Below are positions 30,725 to 39,151 of a stretch of 64,000 nucleotides of DNA, piece by piece. The position numbers and the translations under genes are program-made. The stretch lies in NCBI GenBank assembly GCA_963794415.1, contig CAWCDI010000001.1, positions 124,001-188,000 of the forward strand. Direction: 5' to 3'. Numbering within the stretch: position 1 is the first letter of the stretch; each line of letters opens with the position of its first letter. This DNA is from CAVPTL01 sp963794415 (GTDB lineage: Bacteria > Actinomycetota > Thermoleophilia > Gaiellales > JAICJC01). Below the pieces are notes generated by a model. It ran no database searches and had not been told where the DNA came from. It saw only the letters and a program-made list of their open reading frames with translations.

Positions 30725-31126
30725 ATGACCCTCAGGGGCATGCTGTCTGTCGTGCGCCGAAGCCGGCCCGAGCCGGAGTCGGCTCTGCGCGTCGAGCCGC
30801 AGGAGCTGGGGCTCGCGGCGCACCCCGAGCTCGGGACGTTCCTGCAGTTCTCCTCGGCGGGGAGCAGGGCCAGCCGCGAGTCGCTCAACCGGCTCGCGCT
30901 GGTGGTCGCGCCGCAGAACGACAGGGCCACCGTGATCGAGCTGACGGTGAACTCCGGATCGCCCGTGCAGCGACGCCTGGGAGTGCGCCACGTGCCGTCG
31001 GTGTACCTCATCAACCAGCGCGGCGTGGTGACGCACCACTGGGCCCGGACGCCGCAGATCGACGAGCTGCAAGAGGCGCTGGGAGCGGGCAACCGCTGGT
31101 ATGCTCCCGCACATGGAGCAAGTTGA
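30725..31126 (+). CDS. Thioredoxin-fold protein lacking the CxxC motif
   Basis: This 133-residue protein has a thioredoxin-like ending, RRLGVRHVPSVYLINQRGVVTHHWARTPQIDEL, with the cis-Pro in HVPSVY. No Cys pair is present, so it is unlikely to be a redox catalyst. The first 30 residues are basic. It sits nine bases after the glycosyltransferase and overlaps secG. Confidence 0.6.
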   Translation: MTLRGMLSVVRRSRPEPESALRVEPQELGLAAHPELGTFLQFSSAGSRASRESLNRLALVVAPQNDRATVIELTVNSGSPVQRRLGVRHVPSVYLINQRGVVTHHWARTPQIDELQEALGAGNRWYAPAHGAS

Positions 31127-31343
31127 CGCCGCACTGCAGATCCTGCTCGGGATCACCCTCATCGTCCTCGTCCTGATGCATTCGGGCAAGGACACGGGGC
31201 TCTCCGGCATGTTCAACCCTGCCGGTGGCAGCTACGGCGGCACCGCTGTGATGGAGCGAAACCTGACCCGGCTCACCGTTGCCGTGTCGGTGCTCTTCGT
31301 CCTCAACACGATGCTGCTCGGATATCTGCTCAACCACAACTGA
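31113..31343 (+). CDS. secG: Preprotein translocase subunit SecG
   Basis: This 76-residue protein has two membrane helices (ALQILLGITLIVLVLM and LTRLTVAVSVLFVLNTMLLGYLL) separated by the SecG-type cytoplasmic loop HSGKDTGLSGMFNPAGGSYG. It is an auxiliary subunit of the SecYEG channel. ATG 31113 is chosen; the reading from 31101 adds four residues. It overlaps the upstream thioredoxin-fold gene by 14 bases and is followed by tRNA-Leu. Confidence 0.93.
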   Translation: MEQVDAALQILLGITLIVLVLMHSGKDTGLSGMFNPAGGSYGGTAVMERNLTRLTVAVSVLFVLNTMLLGYLLNHN

Positions 31344-31377
31344 TCCGAAGCCGATCAACTACACTCCTGGCTCCTGC

Positions 31378-31462
<85 letters not shown>

Positions 31463-31466
31463 TGGA

Positions 31467-31495
31467 CAGAAAGCCCCGCATTGCGGGGCTTTCTG
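31467..31495 (+). terminator. Terminator after tRNA-Leu
   Basis: CAGAAAGCCCCGCA (31467-31480) pairs perfectly with TGCGGGGCTTTCTG (31482-31495), with a T-rich trailing end. It begins five bases after the tRNA and could serve the minus-strand gene that ends at 31525 as well. Confidence 0.85.
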
Positions 31496-31524
31496 CGTTC
31501 TTCCCCCGGTATCGCGGCCCGTCG

Positions 31525-31815
31525 CTACGAGCGCACCAGCTGGTGATCCGCGATGCGCTTGAGCGCCAGCGCGACGCCCGCCACGGCCGCGAGCAGCAGC
31601 ACCATCACCGCGAACCCGAGCCAGTTGAAGCCCGACCCCGACCCCGTCGTCGCGATCGCTGCGTGCGATGCGTGGTACGGCGTGTGCTGGATGAGCCCCT
31701 CGGCGTTGGGGTTGTGCGCCTGGCCGGCGGGATACGCCGCCGCCGAGGGCACCTCCACGGCCAGTGCTGCGATCATCGAGAGCCCGGCAACCTTGTACTG
31801 AGAGAACGTCTTCAT
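31525..31815 (-). CDS. Small secreted or membrane-anchored protein (96 aa)
   Basis: Signal-like start MKTFSQYKVAGLSMIAALAV with possible cleavage after SAAA, a Ser/Gly/His-rich middle, then a C-terminal helix FAVMVLLLAAVAGVALALKR. The likely arrangement is a short external segment anchored at the C-terminus. A strong AGGAGG precedes the ATG. Function unknown. Confidence 0.65.
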   Translation of the reverse strand: MKTFSQYKVAGLSMIAALAVEVPSAAAYPAGQAHNPNAEGLIQHTPYHASHAAIATTGSGSGFNWLGFAVMVLLLAAVAGVALALKRIADHQLVRS

Positions 31816-31890
31816 GACCCCTCCTTGAGTGTGCGATCGACCATTTCACTCAGGGTAGGAACCACCCGCTCGGCGTTCATCGTCGTGCGA

Positions 31891-31928
31891 GGCGGTGCGG
31901 GTGTATCGGCGGATACACCCGCACCGCC
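31891..31928 (-). terminator. Long perfect hairpin between two minus-strand genes
   Basis: GGCGGTGCGGGTGTATC (31891-31907) pairs perfectly with GATACACCCGCACCGCC (31912-31928) over GGCG. It lies 16 bases beyond the stop of the barrel protein gene and probably ends that transcript. Confidence 0.75.
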
Positions 31929-31944
31929 CGTGCGGAGCCTGGGT

Positions 31945-32358
31945 CTAGGTCGTGAAGTCGAAGTGGTAGTTGTCGCCCACCATCGTGCTTCGCACCCAGA
32001 GCGTGCCGCGGGCGTTGGTGTACTTACCGGTGCCGTTGGCGATCGTCACCGAGAAGGTGTTCACCGGGCCGACCCACCCGTTTGCGAACACCGAGCCGCC
32101 GGCGAAGTTGAACGTCGCGTGGCAGTACTCGGAATTACGGCTCGCAAAGAACCTGCATGCCACCGAGTCGTTGCCGATCTGGTGACCGTTTCGGTACAGG
32201 TTCTCGGTGAGCGAGAACGAGCGGCCCTGCTGCCACTGTCCTGTCCCGACCCCCTTGGCGAAGAACTGGTACGAGCTGCCGCTCGCCATCGCCGATGCCG
32301 GTAGCGCGAGCCCGGCTGCGGCCACGCCGACCGCCAGGAGCGTCTTCCAACGTTTCAT
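31945..32358 (-). CDS. Secreted allene-oxide-cyclase/dirigent-like barrel protein
   Basis: This 137-residue protein has signal LLAVGVAAAGLALPASAMA. The mature part resembles the AOC/dirigent eight-strand barrel: FSLTENLYRNGHQIGNDSVA, CRFFASRNSEYCHATFNFAG and VTIANGTGKYTNARGTLWVR. Two Cys could form a disulfide. Bacterial members are secreted and mostly uncharacterised. It is followed by a strong terminator hairpin. Confidence 0.68.
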   Translation of the reverse strand: MKRWKTLLAVGVAAAGLALPASAMASGSSYQFFAKGVGTGQWQQGRSFSLTENLYRNGHQIGNDSVACRFFASRNSEYCHATFNFAGGSVFANGWVGPVNTFSVTIANGTGKYTNARGTLWVRSTMVGDNYHFDFTT

Positions 32359-32510
32359 CGTACGACCCCCATCGTAGGACTGCGAAACAGCCCGACGATA
32401 GACCCCCGCAGCAGGCGCTGCAACTCATTCACCAGTCAATAACTAGGGATTATCCAGGAGCAGCCAGGGAATGCATCGATACTCCGTGATGACACGACGG
32501 AAAGGACCAC

Positions 32511-32847
32511 ATGGCGACGCACCACATCCCGATCAGCTCACTCCCGGCCAGCGTGAGCGCCGCGCGGTTCGACGGCGCGGCATACGACTCGCAGGTCTCG
32601 TTCTTCGTCAGCCGAAACCTGCCGGGCACCGGCCCCGACCTGCACACGCACCCCTACGAGGAGACGTTCATCGTCCTCGAGGGCCAGGTGACGTTCACGG
32701 TGGGTGAGGCAACGGTCGTGGCGAGTGCGGGAGAGGTGGTCGTGGCTCCCGAAAGACACGCCGCATGGGTTCGTGAATACGGGCGATGTCGCGCTGCTCC
32801 AGATCGGCATCCATCCCGTGGCGCAGATGGAGACCACCTGGCTCTGA
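32511..32847 (+). CDS. Cupin domain protein (one frameshift)
   Basis: This is a single cupin barrel. Motif 1 is LHTHPYEETFIVLEGQVTF (His, His, Glu metal ligands) and motif 2 is recovered as DTPHGFVNTGDVALLQIGIH after removing one base near 32752. The repaired protein ends at TGA 32845-32847, about 111 residues. Without repair it runs on in unrelated sequence. Metal-binding enzyme or sensor; substrate unknown. Confidence 0.75.
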
Positions 32848-32856
32848 GCCCGGGCG

Positions 32857-33276
32857 CTACCGCGCCTGCTGGTGCACGATCCGCGTTGCCATGCCCGAGA
32901 GCTGCGCCGTCTCGGCGGTCGAGAGGCCGGCGGTGGCGGATGCGATGTCGGCGGCAAACGCGCTCGCGACCTCGGCCACGATCCGGCGGCCCGATGGGGT
33001 GAGGGTCACGCGGATGGTGCGGCGGTCGTCCTGCGATCGCGCGCGCTTCACGAGGCCGCGTCGCTCGGCGCGATCGACCAGGCCCGTGACGCTCGATTTG
33101 TCCAGATCGAGCAGCCGTGCGAGCTCCTGCATGGTGGGCTCGCGGTCGCGAAGGATGCCGAGCAGGCGGGTCTGGATCATCGAGAGGTCGTGCGCGGCGG
33201 CGTGCTTTGCGAGCGTTCCCTGGACGAGAAAGCTGAGCTGTGCGAGGCCATCGACGAGGCCGAGGTCTTCGGTCAT
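32857..33276 (-). CDS. MarR family transcriptional regulator
   Basis: This 139-residue regulator has a winged helix: AAHDLSMIQTRLLGILRDRE, MQELARLLDLDKSSVTGLVD as recognition helix, and RSQDDRRTIRVTLTPSGRRI as wing. ATG 33276 (MTEDLGLVDG) is preferred over 33345 because a -10 box (TACAAT on the minus strand) lies six bases before it, giving a leaderless mRNA. It is divergent from an oxidoreductase across a palindromic operator. Confidence 0.88.
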   Translation of the reverse strand: MTEDLGLVDGLAQLSFLVQGTLAKHAAAHDLSMIQTRLLGILRDREPTMQELARLLDLDKSSVTGLVDRAERRGLVKRARSQDDRRTIRVTLTPSGRRIVAEVASAFAADIASATAGLSTAETAQLSGMATRIVHQQAR

Positions 33277-33282
33277 CGCCCG

Positions 33283-33314
33283 ATTGTACTTGCGATAGTT
33301 GGTGGCACAAACTA
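33283..33314. promoter_or_regulatory. MarR-type operator and minus-strand -10 box
   Basis: TAGTTgGTGgCACaAACTA (33296-33314) is a near-perfect 19-base palindrome in the divergent spacer. On the minus strand TACAAT occupies 33288-33283, six bases before the marR ATG, so the palindrome covers the -35/spacer region. Autorepression and control of the divergent oxidoreductase are inferred. Confidence 0.65.
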
Positions 33315-33356
33315 GATTAGTACGTGACACAAACAAAATACGCAAGGGAGCGTCGC

Positions 33357-34325
33357 ATGGAGACGATGCACGCGGCGGTGGTCACATCCTTCGACGAGCC
33401 ACCGCAGTACCAGGAGTTCGAGATCCCGACGCCCGCGGGCGACGACCAGGAGCTGGTGTCTGTGCTGGCTGCGGGGCTCCATCCGCGCGTGCGCACCGGC
33501 GCGTCGGGAAGGCACTACACGAGCACGGATGAGCTCCCGATGATCCCGGGCATCGATGGGGTGGGGCAGCTCCCTGATGGGCGGCGGATCTACTTCGTGG
33601 GCGACGACGGCTTCCCCGGCACGATGGCCGAGCGGGCGGTGGTCGATATGCGGCGCACGGTGCCGCTCCCCGACGACGCGAACGTCCAGCTGCTCGCGGC
33701 AGCGATCAACCCGGCGATGTCGTCGTGGGTGTCGCTGCGGCGGCGGGTGCCGATCGAGGCCGGGCAGAGCGTGCTGGTGCTGGGGGCGACCGGAAACGCC
33801 GGGACGATGGCCGTGCAGGTCGCCAGGCGGCTGGGCGCCGGCCGTGTGGTGGGAGCGGGGCGTGACGCGGCGCGGCTCAAGGCGCTGAAGAGCGTCGGGG
33901 CGGACGAGATCGTGCAGCTGACCGATGACGCGGATGCCACCGGAGCGGCGCTTGCGGCGGCAGCGGCCGAGGTGGACATCGTGATCGACTACCTCTGGGG
34001 CGCGCCGGCCGGGCACGCGATGATGGCGCTCCTGACCGCTCGATCCGACCGCTCCCGTGCGATGGACTGGATCCAGATCGGGGCTATGGCGGGCCCTGCG
34101 ATCGAGCTGCCGTCAGTGGCGCTGCGGTCGGCAAACCTCCGGATCCAGGGTATGGGCCAGGGTGCGGTGTCGGCGCGGGGCTACCTGGAGGAGCTCCCGG
34201 CGCTGATCGACGAGATCGACTCCGGAGCGTTCCAGATGGGAGTGCGGGCCGTGCCGCTGCGGGATGTGGAGGCGGCGTGGGAGGCAGGGGACGTGGCGGG
34301 TGAGCGGGTGGTCATCGTTCCGTAG
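33357..34325 (+). CDS. Zinc-less MDR-type alcohol dehydrogenase/quinone oxidoreductase
   Basis: This 322-residue protein has an N-terminal GroES-like domain (MHAAVVTSFDEPPQYQEFEI, GIDGVGQLPDGRRI) and a Rossmann fold with VLVLGATGNAGTMAVQVARR for NAD(P)H. No catalytic zinc Cys/His set is seen, so it is an MDR reductase not a classical alcohol dehydrogenase. ATG 33357 has GGGAG upstream; ATG 33366 is possible. The divergent marR suggests induction by an electrophile or phenolic compound. Confidence 0.85.
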   Translation: METMHAAVVTSFDEPPQYQEFEIPTPAGDDQELVSVLAAGLHPRVRTGASGRHYTSTDELPMIPGIDGVGQLPDGRRIYFVGDDGFPGTMAERAVVDMRRTVPLPDDANVQLLAAAINPAMSSWVSLRRRVPIEAGQSVLVLGATGNAGTMAVQVARRLGAGRVVGAGRDAARLKALKSVGADEIVQLTDDADATGAALAAAAAEVDIVIDYLWGAPAGHAMMALLTARSDRSRAMDWIQIGAMAGPAIELPSVALRSANLRIQGMGQGAVSARGYLEELPALIDEIDSGAFQMGVRAVPLRDVEAAWEAGDVAGERVVIVP

Positions 34326-34337
34326 AGGTCGGCGCGC

Positions 34338-34967
34338 TCAGCGTCGTTCGCGCGCGCGAAGTTGCGCCGCCACAGGAGGTACGCGTATCTGGTGTCCGCG
34401 CCATTCGATCGTCTCGATCACCCCGGCGATGTATGGGCCTTGCTCGTGCGGCGCGCTCGCGTCATCAAGCTCGGGGTAGGGGGCCGAGAGCCATTCAATG
34501 ATGGTGTGCGAGAACGCTCGCCCGGAATACGCAGCGACCCAGTTCTCCATCTCGAGAACGGGCGTCACAAGGACATCGCCAAAAATCCGCCCGGCGAGCC
34601 ACGGATCGGACACGTGTATATCGATATCGCCCGGCTCGGTCACGAACCCTCTGACGGCCAGTCCGGCACTCCCGTAGAGCCACCAATCGAGGTTGGTGGA
34701 CTCCACCCGACCCAAGAGCTCGATCAGCGCGTCTTGCCATGGGACTGCGATCGCTCTCGTCTTCTGCATGATCATCTGATCGATCGACGCCGAGAAGTGC
34801 TCGAAATAGCTGCTGATCTCTGGCGCGTCTGGAAACCAGGCCGTCGCGTGCTTCCCAGGGCCGACCGTCTGGTAGCCCATGCGGACGAGGGCGTCGGCTT
34901 GTGAGTGATCCGCCGAGGCGACGAGAAATCGCACGGCGTCGCGGCGGCGCTCAATGCTGGTGTCCAT
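34338..34967 (-). CDS. Nucleotidyltransferase-fold protein
   Basis: This 209-residue protein has a DNA-polymerase-beta-like nucleotidyltransferase signature: LDWWLYGSAGLAVRG (GS element) and EPGDIDIHVSDP (DxD metal motif). The N-terminal 90 residues are helical with no clear family. A third acidic residue may lie in HTIIEWLSA. Proteins of this type include antitoxin/toxin partners (MNT, AbiEii) and tRNA-modifying enzymes. It lies at the left edge of the unusual cluster. Confidence 0.6.
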   Translation of the reverse strand: MDTSIERRRDAVRFLVASADHSQADALVRMGYQTVGPGKHATAWFPDAPEISSYFEHFSASIDQMIMQKTRAIAVPWQDALIELLGRVESTNLDWWLYGSAGLAVRGFVTEPGDIDIHVSDPWLAGRIFGDVLVTPVLEMENWVAAYSGRAFSHTIIEWLSAPYPELDDASAPHEQGPYIAGVIETIEWRGHQIRVPPVAAQLRARERR

Positions 34968-35062
34968 CAGGGGCCACAACGTGCTTGGCGATTACTGCGA
35001 TCCGATTTGGCGTATTCCCCCATGACCACAGTGAATACCCGATGTGACCGGGAGGTGCCAAC

Positions 35063-35332
35063 ATGCGGATCCTGAACGTGCCGCAAGGGTTCAGCCAGCG
35101 GTGGATCGAACACAACGTGCCGGGCATGGAATCGACCGAGTTTCATGCCACGTTCCACGAGGCCGCCACGCGAGGGTGGAGTGAGGGCGAGCTGCGTCGC
35201 CTCGCCGCCATGTGGGGATCGTCGGGGTCGCGGGACGGCCGCGACAGTGAGGCTCTGATGCTTCCGGCCACCGCGCCGGATTCGAACGAGCCCGCGGTGC
35301 CTGAGGCTCCGGCAGAGGGCGGCGGGGGGTAA
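35063..35332 (+). CDS. Hypothetical protein (89 aa)
   Basis: It begins MRILNVPQGFSQRWIEHNVP and has FHATFHEAATRGWSEGELRR, then a disordered Pro/Ala/Glu-rich tail ending in a Gly run. ATG 35063 follows GGAGG closely. No family recognised. It is 29 bases before the NTPase gene on the same strand and might be cotranscribed with it. Confidence 0.55.
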   Translation: MRILNVPQGFSQRWIEHNVPGMESTEFHATFHEAATRGWSEGELRRLAAMWGSSGSRDGRDSEALMLPATAPDSNEPAVPEAPAEGGGG

Positions 35333-35361
35333 TCGCTAGGCCGCAGGAGTATTCTCAAACC

Positions 35362-37686
35362 ATGACGCGTGCGGGAACTCGGCCCGTGGGTGGGGGGAAG
35401 TACGACTTCACTGCGCTCGGCTGGCTGCAGTTCGAACAGCTGTGCGCCCACCTCCTGCACCTGCTGTGCGGCGTGGATCCGACCCGCTGGGTGGGAGCCG
35501 CCGACACCAGTCGGTGGGTGACCGTCGATGGGGACGCCGTGAAGCCGCTCGGGTCGACCGAGAACCTTCCTACCGTCGTGCGCGTCGTGTGGCTTCCGCG
35601 CAGGACGGATTCGCTGGACGACGCTCGCCGCCATGTCCGGCGGGCGATGCGCGACGGCGAGCCGGTGTCCGGGGGGCAGGTTTTGGTGCTCATGAACGTG
35701 TGGGCAGACGATGAGTTCAGCGAGCTCGTTGCCGAGTGCGCGGGCTCGGACGCGGAGCTACTCATCCTCGGACGACTCCAGCTCGACTACCTGATCGAAG
35801 CCAATCGCGATCTATGGGTGGCGATGCCGTCGCTTCTGGGCGTTCGCGAGCTGGACGATCTCGTCGGCGGGGATGCGCTCGCGGCGTCGCACTTCGATCT
35901 GGAGGCGGCGCGTGCACTCGCGCCGACCTTCGTGGCGACCGCGGCGTACGAACGTTGCTGCGAGACGATGGGGCGTCACCGGTTCTCCGTGCTGACCGGC
36001 CCGCCCGAGATGGGGAAGACGGCAGCCGCGCGCATCCTCGGCCTTGTGAAGCTCTGCCAGGGCTGGGAGGTGCACGAGTGCACGACCCCGAAGGAGCTCT
36101 GGGGGGCCTTTGATCGCGACAAGCGCCAGATGTTCATCGCCGACGATGCCTTTGGATCGACCGAGTATCGCTCCGATGCTGCCGAGCACTGGGCGGTCGA
36201 ACTGGATCGCATTCTCAAGCACACAGACGAGAACCACTGGCTGGTCTGGACGTCGCGTCCCGCCCCGCTGAACGCCGGCATCCGCCGGGTCAACCGAGAG
36301 CACGGCCTCGAGCGTTTTCCGCGGCCCGCGCAGGTGACCGTCGACGCATCGGATCTGAGCTTGGAGGAGAAGTCGCTGATCCTCTTCCGCCACGCGCTGG
36401 CCGCCGGCACGTCGGCGAGCACCTGCGATGCACTTCGCGGTCTGGCGGATGAGATCGTCGGGCATCCGCACTTCACTCCCGAGCGCATCCGGCGGCTGGT
36501 CTGGGTACAGGTTGCCGTCCATGAACGCCCTGAGATGGCGGCGGGGCAGTCGCCGGACGATCTACGAGCTTGCAATGCAGGAGATCGCCGAGCCCACCGC
36601 GTCGATGGCGGCGTCGCTCGATGCCCTCACGCAGGAGTACCGCACCGTGCTCGTCGCAATGCTGGACGTACCGGCGCCACCGGTCCCCGAGCGCGAGCTT
36701 GCCCTCGCCATGCGGCGCCACAGCGTGGGATTGGAGCAGCCGATCTCGGCGCTCACCGAGCGGCTGGCGCATCACTTCTTGCGCCCGGCGGCGCCCGCGT
36801 CTGTGACGTGGGTGCATCCCAGCTGGCGGGATCTCGTGATCGACCGGCTCGCCGCCGATCAAGCGGGGCGACAGGCGTTCCTCGAGACCTGCAGCCTGGA
36901 GGGGGTGTTGCTGGCGGTGTCGGTCGAAGGCGGCGTCTCGGGCGAGCGCACATTCCCGCTGCTCGTGTCCGACGCCGACTGGGATGCGCTCCTGGGCCAT
37001 ATCGGTGTGCTCGTGCGGGAGCTTGGAGACGCGGATCGCCTGCGGCTAGTGAGCCAATTGGGCGTGGCGCTCGACCATGCACTGGGAACCGAAGACCAGC
37101 GCGTGGCCCTGGAGGTGGATGCGCTCGTGACGCGGGTACTCGAGGTGATCGCCGAGCAGCCGGCATCGGCGGAGGCGCTGGCAGTCCTTGAGATGTGGCA
37201 CGTGCTCTGCGACTTCGTGCGGACCTCGCCGGCTCCGCCCAACGTCACGGACTTGTGGGTGGACACTCTTCCCACGGATGATCTGGATCTGACGGCCTTG
37301 GCGGATCTACAGCGGCTCTCCGTGTGGGTGTCGCTCGTGACGATCCTGGATGCCCACGGCTCGAGGGCACTGTCCGCCTTGGCCTCGACGACCAGCGGAG
37401 CGGGGTGGCCAGGATCCTCGCGCAGCGCGGAAACGAGGCGCGGGCGACCGACCTCCCGCCCGAGCATCAGGACATCCTGTCGAGCACGTTTCGGTGGGCA
37501 GCAATGCTCTTTCCGGATGCGGCGCAATCCCTGCGGCGTATCGCGCGAAGGCCGGACACGATGGACGATCCGCCCCACGACTTTGAGTCCCCGCGGGCGG
37601 CCCGCGACGTGGGGCCGCGCCACCGGCTGCCCGGCGGGTGCTCGCTGATCTCGAGCCTTCTCGCCGAGGCCGCCGGCGGGTCTTCT
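35362..37686 (+). CDS. nSTAND-type NTPase with N-terminal endonuclease-like region (two or three frameshifts)
   Basis: Residues 14-165 resemble the Mrr-like endonuclease module found before nSTAND3 ATPases (YDFTALGWLQFEQLCAHLL, WVGAADTSRW, QVLVLMNVW, ILGRLQLDYLIEANRDLW), but the usual D/ExK catalytic set is not obvious. A P-loop domain follows: Walker A GPPEMGKT (213-220), Walker B QMFIADDAFG (256-265) and sensor-like WLVWTSRPAPLNAG. The C-terminal 400 residues are helical, fitting a ligand-sensing scaffold. Frames change near 36558 and 37395, and probably near 37680. Such proteins often act as antiviral sensors. Confidence 0.72.
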
Positions 37687-37687
37687 A

Positions 37688-38074
37688 GTGGGGACAGACG
37701 ACTACTGGCACGTGTCTCCCAGCGTGAATCGCCAGTCGATCGAGCGATACGGGCTGGATTGGCGGCGGATGACGACGACGGGGATCGCCCTGCCGCCCGG
37801 CGAAGATCCGGCACGTTCCAACCGGGTGCGTCCCGAGCTGGAGGCAGTGTTTCTGAGCGAGGCGCCCGAGATGGCTGAGTTCTTCGTCCGGTTCGGTATC
37901 CATCCCGCCGTGGATGTCTGGAAGGTCGATGCAACGGGCCTCGTGGTTGAGGACGCGCCCGACGGCTGGCATCTCTGCCGATCGCCGATCGGCCCGAGCC
38001 GAGTGACGCTCGTGCACCGCGATCGGCGGCCGCAGGATGTGGTTGAGACGGCGAAGCCACCAAAAACGGAGTGA
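37688..38074 (+). CDS. Small protein, possibly ADP-ribosyltransferase-like (128 aa)
   Basis: It begins DDYWHVSPSVNRQSIERYGL, reminiscent of the His and SI-x3-GL elements at the start of KptA/ART-type NAD-binding folds, followed by AVFLSEAPEMAEFFV and VDVWKVDATGLVVEDAPDGW. GTG 37688 overlaps the likely end of the NTPase (TAGTG), so translational coupling is plausible. The ART assignment rests on a weak pattern. A toxin-like effector is one idea; an unrelated domain is equally possible. Confidence 0.5.
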   Translation: MGTDDYWHVSPSVNRQSIERYGLDWRRMTTTGIALPPGEDPARSNRVRPELEAVFLSEAPEMAEFFVRFGIHPAVDVWKVDATGLVVEDAPDGWHLCRSPIGPSRVTLVHRDRRPQDVVETAKPPKTE

Positions 38075-38079
38075 GCTAG

Positions 38080-39057
38080 TCAGACTGGTGCGAGTCGCTC
38101 GAGGCCGGTTCCGCTGATGAAGAGGGTCTCATGACGATCGGAGAGCAGCTTTGCCGTCCAGTCGGTCGATCCGCCGTCTGAGATGTTCATGGCATCTCCG
38201 TTGATGGTGGCGTCAATACTGAGCTGGAGCCCGCGGTAATACCCGACGGCGTGAGTACGACTGAGGTCCAGCACCACGCGGCAACCGGGGACGGCGTCGC
38301 ATATCGGCCCGAGCGCGGTCAATGCAGCTCCGAGGCGGTCAGCCCTGCGACCAAGCTTTCGGAAGACCTCGTCGGTCACGGCGGCGGGTGTGTGCTCCAC
38401 GTCAGGGCGCGGGGAGATCCCCCAGTCGCGGAGCGTTTGGTGCACGTGCGTGTCGGAGAGCCTGATCACGATGTCTTCGACTGTGCTGCCAAGATCACGG
38501 GCGGCCTCAACCAGGCGGAGGTGCGCCTCCACGTGTTCACGCAGCGCGCGTACTTCCGATTGATGATCTGGTTCTGAACGCGCTGCGGAAATCATCCCGA
38601 ACAGGAGGAAGTGGTTTCGGTGGCGCGGCCAGTCCATCGGCTGCATGCGCAGCACTCGGTGGCAAGCGCAGAGCCTGACCGGCGCCTCCCCGGCGCGTCG
38701 GCGGACAGCAGCTTCGAGCGCCAGGGCGGAGGTCGGGTCGGCGACGACCTCTGACTGCCTCACGGCTGCGAGGACGCTGTTCTGATCGATTTGCCCCAAC
38801 ACGTGGTTCAGGCCGGCCGGCTCGACCGGCGAGAGCTGAAGAGGCTGGAACTCCGGCGCAGAGTCGAAGGCGGCTGCGATGAGCGTTGCGAGCCTCCGTG
38901 CGTTGACCTGTGCCGGCTCCACTGAGTGGTCGCGGGCGTACTGCTCGAGCAGGTCGCGCGGCGAGCGCCGCTGCGATCGTCGCCGTGCGAGCTCCAGAAG
39001 CACGGTCTGGAGGTCGGTGGGTGGGATGCCCGCGAGCCGGTCGATGAGATCGGGCAC
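38080..39057 (-). CDS. Class II aminoacyl-tRNA synthetase-like protein (HisRS/HisZ-like paralogue)
   Basis: This 325-residue protein has a helical N-terminal domain (1-125). Then come a motif-2-like stretch VRLCACHRVLRMQPMDWPRH with RNHFLLFGMISAAR (about 127-160), DIVIRLSDTHVHQTLRDWGI (195-214), the HisRS-type block DLSRTHAVGYYRGLQLSIDA (264-283, compare RGLDYYTG...FE) and motif-3-like SGTGLERL (315-322). No anticodon-binding domain is present. HisZ, the HisG regulatory subunit, is the nearest known design, but no his genes are nearby. It converges on the ART-like gene, five bases apart. Confidence 0.65.
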   Translation of the reverse strand: MPDLIDRLAGIPPTDLQTVLLELARRRSQRRSPRDLLEQYARDHSVEPAQVNARRLATLIAAAFDSAPEFQPLQLSPVEPAGLNHVLGQIDQNSVLAAVRQSEVVADPTSALALEAAVRRRAGEAPVRLCACHRVLRMQPMDWPRHRNHFLLFGMISAARSEPDHQSEVRALREHVEAHLRLVEAARDLGSTVEDIVIRLSDTHVHQTLRDWGISPRPDVEHTPAAVTDEVFRKLGRRADRLGAALTALGPICDAVPGCRVVLDLSRTHAVGYYRGLQLSIDATINGDAMNISDGGSTDWTAKLLSDRHETLFISGTGLERLAPV

Positions 39058-39151
39058 CCCGACGTCACGCGTAATGCGATCGACTGACAGTCTTCAACCA
39101 TGGCCTCAACTACTCGGCGCGGCCGTCCGCGCAGAATCGCGCGGCCTGGAA

